The notes under the pieces are model-generated. The model did not search any database, was not told where the DNA came from, and saw only the letters and a list, made by a program, of their open reading frames with translations. Made by a program: the position numbers and the translations under genes. A DNA stretch of 5,595 bases, from NCBI GenBank assembly GCA_016199015.1, contig JACQHN010000070.1, forward strand, positions 1-5,595, read 5' to 3'. Origin of the DNA: Nitrospira defluvii (lineage in GTDB: Bacteria; Nitrospirota; Nitrospiria; Nitrospirales; Nitrospiraceae). Below are positions 1 to 5,371 of this stretch, piece after piece. The number at the start of each line of letters is the position of its first letter. The stretch's first letter is position 1.

Positions 1-1
1 A

Positions 2-577
2 TTGGCCGCTGCCCCGGTCCCTGTCGAGGCGCCACCAGAGGCTCCGAGACCGACTGTGGTCCCACCGAAACGCGCGTCGCTGTCGGAAGAAATGAACAGC
101 GATCTCGACCGGGAACTGCAAGACTTGAAAAAACTACAGACGCTCCCGCCGGTGAAGTTTTCCGAACCGGTGCGAGAGGTCAAACCGATGTTTCGCGAAC
201 CCCAGCCAGCCGTGAGCACACCTCCGATGACCGCGAGCGTGACTCGCACCAAGCCTGACACCCGGTTGCGAGTGGCGGGAGTGGCCGGGTCCAACCAGTA
301 TCTGGCTCGTGTGCAAGCGAGGATCAGCGGGTTTTGGACGGCCCCGCCGGTCGATCTGTCCGGGAAAGCCTTGACGGTGATGGTGAGATTTCGTTTGGAG
401 CGGGATGGACGGGTCAGTAGTGTGGTGATCGAACAATCGTCCGGGAACGAGTACTACGATCTGGCCGCGCAGCGGGCCGTGCAGAGTGCGGTTCCTTTGC
501 CGCCCTTCCCGTCCGATCTGACAGACTCATATTTTGATGCGCACTTTACATTTGCCGTAGGCGAGGCAGCAGGATGA
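2..577 (+). CDS. TolA/TonB-type energy transducer, C-terminal part (5' truncated by window edge)
   Basis: The frame is open from the left edge, so the first visible codon (TTG at 2-4) is probably internal, and the membrane anchor and most of the linker lie outside the window. Of the 191 visible residues, about 1-90 are rich in Pro, Ala and Glu with a charged stretch near 28-45 (SEEMNSDLDRELQDLKK), as expected for a periplasm-spanning linker. Residues about 98-186 look like a TonB_C/TolA_C domain: a helix beginning YLARVQARISGFW, a strand LTVMVRFRLERDGRV, then VVIEQSSGNEYYDLAAQRAV and a PLPPFPSDL segment before the last strand. In the family this domain contacts a periplasmic or outer-membrane partner and passes on energy from an ExbBD/TolQR-type motor. 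The ATGA overlap with tolB and the pal and cpoB-like genes downstream argue for the TolA role over a TonB role. I leave the symbol blank because the domain alone does not separate TolA from TonB. Confidence 0.85.
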   Translation: MAAAPVPVEAPPEAPRPTVVPPKRASLSEEMNSDLDRELQDLKKLQTLPPVKFSEPVREVKPMFREPQPAVSTPPMTASVTRTKPDTRLRVAGVAGSNQYLARVQARISGFWTAPPVDLSGKALTVMVRFRLERDGRVSSVVIEQSSGNEYYDLAAQRAVQSAVPLPPFPSDLTDSYFDAHFTFAVGEAAG

Positions 578-1905
578 ATCGGATCATCATCGGTCTTATG
601 TTAGCGCTCTGTGTCGTGGTGGGAGCCGGACTCTTGGGGATTCTCGATTCCCGCGCGACCGATGTGTTTCTCGAAGCCACCCGGCCGGACTTTCAGAAAA
701 TTCCCATCGGCGTCTTCGGCTTTCAAAACGGTGGCGGCCCCGAATGGTTGGGCGGGCGTATTGAGGAAGTCCTGAAGGCCGATTTGCAACGGTCGCTGGT
801 GTTTTCGCTGGTAGACCTGCCGGGGATCGGAGTGAAAGCGCGCGAAGTCTCAACCGCCGACAAAGCCATCTTCAAACAGGCGGCCGAGAACGGCGTGTCG
901 GTCCTGGTGTGGGGAAAATCAGGCCCGAGGAACGGCAGCGCCGACTCCGAACTCTCGATGGATGGCTTCGTCTACGACAGTGGCAGCGACGAAGTCGTCG
1001 GCGGCAAACGGTATGTCGGATCGACGTCTGTCGTGCGCTTGATGGCCCATCGGTTTGCCGACGAGTTGGTGTTTCGCTATACGGGAGAGCCTGGCATCGC
1101 CCGCACGAAGATTGTGTATGTGGCGGAACACGGCAACGCGCGCGAACTCTTTGTGATGGACTACGATGGGTACGAGCCCAAACAAATTACGGCGGACGGG
1201 TTTCTCAATCTGATGCCGCGGTGGTCGCCCGATCGCCGGTTCATCGTATTCACGGCCTATCGGAGCCGGAATACGCAGGACATCGACATCCTGGAACTTG
1301 CGACCGGCAAGCGATGGACGCTGGTTTCGATGGCGGGTCTGAACATTACTCCCGCCTTGTCGCCTGACGGCAACTTCCTGGCGTTCGCCAGTAGTCAGGA
1401 CGGGAACTCCGAGATCTATAAGCTCGACACGCGGACCAAAGCGTCGCATCGGCTGACGGTGAATCAGGGGGGCGATCTGTCGCCGACCTGGTCACCCACG
1501 GGCCGGGAAATGGCCTTTACCTCCGACCGTGGCGGCGCCCCCCAGGTGTTTATCATGAGTGCGGATGGGTCAAATGTGCGTCGACTGACCTATGAAGGCG
1601 ACTACAATGCGGCCCCCGCGTGGTCGCCGCGCGGGAACTGGGTCGCCTATGTCTGTCGGACCTCTCAGCGGTTGTATAAACTCTGTATCGTGTCGCCGGA
1701 TGGACAAAAGCGCGTTCAGGTCACGACAGGGCCTGGGATCGATGACTCTCCCTCCTGGTCGCCTGATGGCCGGCATCTCACCTTCAGTTCGACGGTCGAT
1801 GGAAAGAGCCATATTTATATGGTGGATACGGACGGGAAGAATTTGGAGCGCATCACCTTCGGCGGGACTCACAATAGCTCGCCGTCATGGTCACCGGCGC
1901 TATAG
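574..1905 (+). CDS. tolB: Tol-Pal system protein TolB
   Basis: TolB is the periplasmic beta-propeller that binds Pal and is acted on by TolA during outer-membrane constriction. The 443 residues are normal for the family. Residues 1-28 form a Sec signal (hydrophobic core IIIGLMLALCVVVGAGLLGIL) with likely cleavage after SRA, leaving TDVFLEA at the mature N-terminus, the segment that contacts Pal or TolA in known TolB. Residues about 40-170 are the mixed alpha/beta N-terminal domain (IPIGVFGF, then LVWGK). From about 179 onward come PD40/WD40-like repeats. The (W/L)SP motif recurs at residues 217, 262, 306, 350, 395 and 439, a period of 44-45, giving six blades. The final SWSPAL would close the ring with the first blade (KIVYVAEHGNARELFVMD), as in E. 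coli TolB, which ends similarly. The start overlaps the upstream stop as ATGA, and a GAGG lies seven bases before it, so translational coupling is likely. Two cysteines (361 and 371) in blade 5 are discussed as a finding. Confidence 0.96.
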   Translation: MNRIIIGLMLALCVVVGAGLLGILDSRATDVFLEATRPDFQKIPIGVFGFQNGGGPEWLGGRIEEVLKADLQRSLVFSLVDLPGIGVKAREVSTADKAIFKQAAENGVSVLVWGKSGPRNGSADSELSMDGFVYDSGSDEVVGGKRYVGSTSVVRLMAHRFADELVFRYTGEPGIARTKIVYVAEHGNARELFVMDYDGYEPKQITADGFLNLMPRWSPDRRFIVFTAYRSRNTQDIDILELATGKRWTLVSMAGLNITPALSPDGNFLAFASSQDGNSEIYKLDTRTKASHRLTVNQGGDLSPTWSPTGREMAFTSDRGGAPQVFIMSADGSNVRRLTYEGDYNAAPAWSPRGNWVAYVCRTSQRLYKLCIVSPDGQKRVQVTTGPGIDDSPSWSPDGRHLTFSSTVDGKSHIYMVDTDGKNLERITFGGTHNSSPSWSPAL

Positions 1906-1961
1906 GCGCGACCATCACACAATCGACTGTGTCTACGATATATTAACCATTCACTAGCCAT

Positions 1962-1967
1962 GAGGAG
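1962..1967 (+). promoter_or_regulatory. Shine-Dalgarno site of pal (decides the start)
   Basis: GAGGAG lies seven bases before the ATG at 1975. An earlier in-frame ATG at 1960 overlaps this motif and has no purine-rich site of its own, so 1975 is the better start. Confidence 0.75.
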
Positions 1968-1974
1968 TAACGAC

Positions 1975-2754
1975 ATGACGATACGGGTAGCGACAATGGG
2001 CCTGACAGTGGTCGTCGGGATGCTGTTGGTCATTCAGGGAGGTTGTTCAAAAAAGTCGATTCAGTCCGGCGGTGACGCGCAGTCTTCGGATCGCGGCATG
2101 GCGAAGTCGGGAGGTCCGGCTCCAAGTGCGATGGGATCGATGGGCTCGACCGGCTCGACCGGATCAACCGGTGGAGGCGGATTCGACGCTCCGAGCGCCA
2201 CATTCCCGGATTTGTCCCTGTCGAGCAAGCCGCAGGACGAGCCTGAGAGCGGGGGCTTGCGCGGGTTTGATTCGGTGTCCGGCGGGAAGGCCCCATCCGA
2301 AGAACGGCTTGGCGGCGGGGGCACGATGCTGGCCAAGGTTGAGCCGTCGGAGAGCACGGCGCGCCAGATCGAGGACATTCGCCGGGAGCAGGCCAAGGAG
2401 CAAGCGGCGTCGGCGGAGGCAGGATTGCGCGATGTATTTTTTGGCTACGATAGCTGGACCATTACCGAGGAAGGCCGCCAATCGTTGACGCAGGACGCCC
2501 AGTGGATCAAAGGGAATGCTGGGTCCTTGGTCAAAATCGAAGGGCATTGCGACGAGCGAGGGACGCTGGCCTACAATTTGGTGTTGGGTGAAAAACGAGC
2601 CAAAGCCGTGCGGAACTATCTGGTCGAACTTGGCGTGGGCGCCAACCGGCTGGCGGTGGTGTCCTACGGGAAGGAGCGACCGTTCTGCAATGAACGCAAC
2701 GAAAGCTGCTATCAACAGAATCGGCGTGGTCACGTGGTGGTCCGATCGAAATAA
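1975..2754 (+). CDS. pal: Peptidoglycan-associated lipoprotein Pal (OmpA-family domain)
   Basis: Pal is an outer-membrane lipoprotein that tethers the outer membrane to peptidoglycan and binds TolB. From the ATG at 1975 the protein has 259 residues, longer than E. coli Pal because of an extended linker. Residues 1-23 are a lipoprotein signal (hydrophobic TVVVGMLLVI) and Cys24 is the expected lipidated residue, but the sequence before it is IQGGC, with Gln at -3 where Leu is usual. Residues 25-150 are a low-complexity Gly/Ser/Pro linker that includes GSM-GST-GST-GST. Residues about 151-259 form the OmpA/Pal domain: DVFFGYDSWTI, GHCDERGT (191-197), YNLVLGEKRAKAVRNYL, VVSYGKERP, and the terminal NRRGHVVV. 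Asp193 and Arg208 match the two residues, 15 apart, that bind diaminopimelate in OmpA-type domains, so peptidoglycan binding should be intact. Cys192, Cys238 and Cys245 lie within the domain. The gap to tolB is 69 bases and to the next gene 65. Identity is very secure; the start is slightly less so, with 1960 as the alternative. Confidence 0.95.
   Translation: MTIRVATMGLTVVVGMLLVIQGGCSKKSIQSGGDAQSSDRGMAKSGGPAPSAMGSMGSTGSTGSTGGGGFDAPSATFPDLSLSSKPQDEPESGGLRGFDSVSGGKAPSEERLGGGGTMLAKVEPSESTARQIEDIRREQAKEQAASAEAGLRDVFFGYDSWTITEEGRQSLTQDAQWIKGNAGSLVKIEGHCDERGTLAYNLVLGEKRAKAVRNYLVELGVGANRLAVVSYGKERPFCNERNESCYQQNRRGHVVVRSK
2134..2169 (+). repeat. Four tandem 9-bp units in the pal linker
   Basis: The units are GGATCGATG, GGCTCGACC, GGCTCGACC and GGATCAACC, encoding GSM-GST-GST-GST (residues 54-65 of Pal), followed by GGGG. 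The two middle units are identical. The repeat is in frame, so unit gain or loss would only change linker length. Confidence 0.85.
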
Positions 2755-2756
2755 CT

Positions 2757-2794
2757 GTTCGGATCATGGACGATGTGACATGATTCTCCGGAAC
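2757..2794 (+). other. Imperfect inverted repeat in the gap between pal and the next gene
   Basis: GTTC (2757-2760) can pair with GAAC (2791-2794), and GGATCATG (2761-2768) with CATGATTC (2779-2786, one G-U pair). This leaves a 10-base loop and a four-base bulge (2787-2790). No T-run follows, so it is not an intrinsic terminator. If real, it could be an mRNA-processing or stabilising hairpin after pal. A 38-base imperfect hairpin can also arise by chance. Confidence 0.3.
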
Positions 2795-2805
2795 GGGCGC
2801 CGGTC

Positions 2806-2812
2806 AAGGGAG
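2806..2812 (+). promoter_or_regulatory. Shine-Dalgarno site of the long CpoB-like gene (decides the start)
   Basis: AAGGGAG sits seven bases before the ATG at 2820. This supports 2820 over the next in-frame ATG at 2835, even though it gives the protein an unusually long stretch before the signal-peptide core. Confidence 0.65.
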
Positions 2813-2819
2813 ACTTGTC

Positions 2820-4523
2820 ATGGACGGTGGATGGATGCATCGAACTAAGGTGGCGAACGAACGGTCGAGCGCGGGCCTGGCCGCTTCATGCGGCCACGGG
2901 CCCTGGTGCGGGTCTGTCGTGCTGGTGCTCATGGGGACGGGTCTCGCGCTGCTATCGGGTTGTGTGGCGCAGCAGGCCGATCTCAAGCAAACCGAACGGG
3001 AACTCCAACGTCGCATCAAGCAAACGACGGAGGAGCAAGCCCAGACCAGAGCTCGGCAAAATCAAGAAATCGTGTCCCTGCGCGAGCAAGACATTCCCTC
3101 CTTGCGGGGAGACGTCGATAAAGCCATCCATCGCACTCAGAGCCTGGAAGCGCGGCAAGATGACTTAATGGCTAAATTGGCCTCTCAGGACTCGAAGCTC
3201 AGTCAGCGAATGGGCGAGGGCGAGAAACGCTCCCTCGAAGAGAGCAAACGATTGGGGTGGGTCGAAAAGCAGTTGGTGGACCAAGATGCCATGCTCAAAG
3301 GGGAGCGGGATCGGAGCCGGTCCGAACTGGCCGCCGCGACGGCTCGGATGGATCAAGTCACCACTCACATCGACGCCATTCAGAAAAACATGCTGGACAC
3401 GGTTCAAAAGACCACGACGGCGCTGGCGCAAAAGGTCGACTCGAGGTTGGATGAACAGCAGAAGCGGCTGGATGAGCAGCAGAAGCTGGCACATGCCCTA
3501 GAGACTCGGTTGCACAATGTGGCGCAGTTGGATGCTCAAAACAAGACGCTCGCGGACCAAGTGTCGAAGCTCAATCAGGCGTTGGTCGATTTCAAGCAAG
3601 CCTTAGGCAGTCTGGGCGAACGGGTCGTGCAGCAGGACCAAACGGTGAAGCATCTTGCGGCCTCGGTGGAACAAGACACCACCGCCTTGAGCCGGCGCAC
3701 GGATGCCCTGGCTGGGAAGATCGATGCCGATAACAAGGTCACGGCCGACCACCTCAACGAAGTGAACCGAAGCGTGGCGTCGGTGGCGAAGGCGTTGGAA
3801 AATGCCGGTGGAAAGTTTGTGTCTCGCGGGGAGGAGCAGGAACGTCGCCTCGATGAGACGACGCGTGAGCTGGCGCATGTTCAGGCTCAAATTCAAACCC
3901 TCGACAAGAATCTGGACAACCAACATGCGTTCCTGAAGCAGGTCGAACAGCATCTCTCGGCGCTTCGGGCCAACGCCTCGCAGCGGACCGAACAGGCATC
4001 GGCTGTCTCCGAGGTCGCGCCCCTTGCACAGACGCAGGCGATGCCGACGCCGGAACCCGCTCCGGCGCCGACCCCGTCCACCACTCAGTCCAATGGCGTG
4101 GGATCCCGTTCGGAGAATCGCAGCGCCGCTTTGATGGCGGATCGAGAGTCCTATGAGCGGACCTTGACTCGTTTTAAAGAGGGAGATTTGGACGGCGCCC
4201 GCCAAGGATTTGCGGAGTTTCTCGTGCAACATCCCCACTCGGATCTGGCCCCCAACGCCCGGTTTTGGTTGGGCGAGTCGTATTACGGCAAGAAAGATTA
4301 TCCGCGTGCGATCGATGCCTACGATCAGGTGCAATTGAATCATCCCGCCAGTGAAAAGGTACCGGCTGCGCTTCTGAAAAAAGGGTATGCGTATCTCGCG
4401 CTGAAGGATCGGAAGCGTGCCGCCTCGGCGTTGAAACAGGTCATCGATCTGTACCCAAGGTCGCCGGAAGCCAATAAGGCGATCGACAAGCTGAACCAAT
4501 TAAAGGAGTTGCACGAACGATGA
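2820..4523 (+). CDS. CpoB/YbgF-like lipoprotein with an expanded coiled coil and C-terminal TPR domain
   Basis: The protein has 567 residues, about twice the roughly 260 of E. coli CpoB (YbgF), the periplasmic Tol-associated protein that coordinates peptidoglycan synthesis with outer-membrane constriction. Residues 1-30 are hydrophilic, 31-44 hydrophobic (SVVLVLMGTGLALL), and LLSGC gives a textbook lipobox with Cys48; the next residue is Val, compatible with sorting to the outer membrane. Residues about 52-385 are almost continuously helical and rich in Gln, Glu, Lys, Arg and Ala, with heptad-like hydrophobic spacing, suggesting a very long coiled coil; it contains a tandem RLDEQQK repeat at 209-222. 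Residues 400-426 are a Pro/Ala/Thr linker (PTPEPAPAPTPSTTQ). Residues about 440-567 are TPR-like helical hairpins: YERTLTRFKEGDLDGARQGF, NARFWLGESYYG, KVPAALLKKGYAYLAL, ASALKQVIDLYP. The last 40-residue block closely matches the next gene's product. The stop overlaps the next start as ATGA. Family assignment by the TPR module and context is good; the role of the long coiled coil is unknown. Confidence 0.88.
   Translation: MDGGWMHRTKVANERSSAGLAASCGHGPWCGSVVLVLMGTGLALLSGCVAQQADLKQTERELQRRIKQTTEEQAQTRARQNQEIVSLREQDIPSLRGDVDKAIHRTQSLEARQDDLMAKLASQDSKLSQRMGEGEKRSLEESKRLGWVEKQLVDQDAMLKGERDRSRSELAAATARMDQVTTHIDAIQKNMLDTVQKTTTALAQKVDSRLDEQQKRLDEQQKLAHALETRLHNVAQLDAQNKTLADQVSKLNQALVDFKQALGSLGERVVQQDQTVKHLAASVEQDTTALSRRTDALAGKIDADNKVTADHLNEVNRSVASVAKALENAGGKFVSRGEEQERRLDETTRELAHVQAQIQTLDKNLDNQHAFLKQVEQHLSALRANASQRTEQASAVSEVAPLAQTQAMPTPEPAPAPTPSTTQSNGVGSRSENRSAALMADRESYERTLTRFKEGDLDGARQGFAEFLVQHPHSDLAPNARFWLGESYYGKKDYPRAIDAYDQVQLNHPASEKVPAALLKKGYAYLALKDRKRAASALKQVIDLYPRSPEANKAIDKLNQLKELHER
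3444..3485 (+). repeat. Tandem 21-bp repeat encoding (RLDEQQK)x2
   Basis: Two adjacent 21-base units encode identical RLDEQQK heptads (residues 209-222 of the long CpoB-like protein). They differ at several third-codon and synonymous positions (AGG/CGG, TTG/CTG, GAA/GAG). The duplication is therefore either old or kept by selection on the heptad. A seven-residue unit adds exactly two turns to a coiled coil without shifting its register. Confidence 0.85.
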
Positions 4524-5299
4524 AGCTCCGACGCATGGTGTCATTGCAGGTGGGCGCCATGCTCGCCTGTGGTCTTTTTCTGTCAGGCTGTGCGAAGCAT
4601 GCCGATTTTTTAGAGATTCGGGATCAGGTGTCGATCATCGCGAAGACGCAAGATCAGGAACAGAAGCGGTTCGAGGCCATGCAGCGTCGGTTGGAATCAC
4701 TCGAACGGGTTCGTGAGCCGGAAGGAGGTAAGCTGCGGCTTGATGATGCGCAGGCTCGACTCCAAAAATTAGAGGGACGGCTGGCGAAAATCGAGGAAGC
4801 ACAACTCGCGCAAGCGGCCTCCATGCGCTCGGACCTCGCGATCGCTGAAGCGACTCGCCAAGCACGAGTGACGAAGCCGGCCGGGCCACTGGATCTGCCG
4901 TCGATTGTGCCGGGTGTGCCGTCCATCACTCCGACCTCGGCGTTCAACTTGGCGTACAATGACTATCTCAACGGTAAGTTCGATCTCGCCGTCAGCGGCT
5001 TCCAGCGTTTCATCAAGGACTTCCCTTCGACCTCGCTCACGCCCAACGCGCATTACTGGCTGGGTGAGTCGTATTACGGCCAAAAGGATTATATTCGGGC
5101 GATGCAGTCGTTCGAGCATGTGGTGAATGAATATGCGGGAAACGAAAAAGTGCCCGCTGCACTCTTTAAGCTGGGCTTGTCGGCGGCGGAAACCGGGGAT
5201 ACGGCCAAGTCGCGGAAGTATCTCAAGCGGGTCATCGAGGAATACTCCACTTCAGACGAAGCGAAGCTCGCGAAAGCGAAGATGGCCGAAATTCGATGA
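4520..5299 (+). CDS. cpoB: CpoB/YbgF-family Tol-associated TPR lipoprotein
   Basis: At 259 residues this matches the usual CpoB length and is the more canonical of the two copies. Residues 1-23 form a signal peptide ending LFLSGC, with Cys24 as the expected lipidated residue. E. coli CpoB is a soluble periplasmic protein, so lipidation is a difference. Residues about 33-112 form a short coiled coil (QDQEQKRFEAMQRRLESLER, then ARLQKLEGRLAKIEEAQLAQ), which would correspond to the trimerising N-terminal region of CpoB. Residues 118-138 are a Pro-containing linker. Residues 140-259 carry TPR hairpins: AFNLAYNDYLNGKFDLAVSG, NAHYWLGESYYGQKDYIRAM, KVPAALFKLGLSAAETGD, SRKYLKRVIEEY. The start overlaps the upstream stop as ATGA, and AAAGGAG lies 11 bases before it, so coupled translation is likely. 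In-frame ATGs at 4535 and 4559 would shorten the signal's charged or hydrophobic part and are less likely. In the family, CpoB binds TolA and modulates PBP1B; whether this copy does so is inference. Confidence 0.9.
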   Translation: MKLRRMVSLQVGAMLACGLFLSGCAKHADFLEIRDQVSIIAKTQDQEQKRFEAMQRRLESLERVREPEGGKLRLDDAQARLQKLEGRLAKIEEAQLAQAASMRSDLAIAEATRQARVTKPAGPLDLPSIVPGVPSITPTSAFNLAYNDYLNGKFDLAVSGFQRFIKDFPSTSLTPNAHYWLGESYYGQKDYIRAMQSFEHVVNEYAGNEKVPAALFKLGLSAAETGDTAKSRKYLKRVIEEYSTSDEAKLAKAKMAEIR

Positions 5300-5371
5300 C
5301 CCTGGATCCGCTGCGTCGTCTCCTCTCCACCGATTCATCCTCGATTCACACCGCAGGGGGCGTTTCCTCCC

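Noticed and set aside
919..1449. Minus-strand open frame opposite tolB
   Set aside because: It is fully covered by the TolB propeller repeats, and the translation has no family features.
1917..1932. Small inverted repeat ACACA-ATCGAC-TGTGT after tolB, considered as a terminator
   Set aside because: The stem is only five A/C-rich pairs and no T-run follows, so it is too weak for an intrinsic terminator.
1906..1961. Possible internal promoter for pal (TATATT at 1939-1944)
   Set aside because: A -10-like AT stretch exists, but no acceptable -35 element is found 16-18 bases upstream. It could be chance in a short AT-richer gap.
2164..2733. Minus-strand open frame opposite pal
   Set aside because: It is a shadow of the Pal gene, with no ribosome site or recognisable protein features.
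4048..4067. Seven-pair G+C hairpin (CGCCGGA / TCCGGCG, loop ACCCGC)
   Set aside because: It lies inside the coding sequence for the Pro-rich linker and has no T-run. It is best explained by Pro/Ala codon composition.
3603..4499. Long open frame on the minus strand (298 codons) antisense to the long CpoB-like gene
   Set aside because: It lies wholly within a well-supported plus-strand gene. Its translation is Arg/Leu/Gly-rich with no recognisable domain, typical of an antisense shadow in G+C-rich coding DNA.
5297..5371. mutL is in the same frame as cpoB with no further stop between the cpoB TGA and the mutL ATG, suggesting a read-through CpoB-MutL fusion
   Set aside because: A stop-free run of 24 codons is common by chance in G+C-rich DNA, and a fusion of an exported lipoprotein to a cytoplasmic repair protein makes no biological sense.
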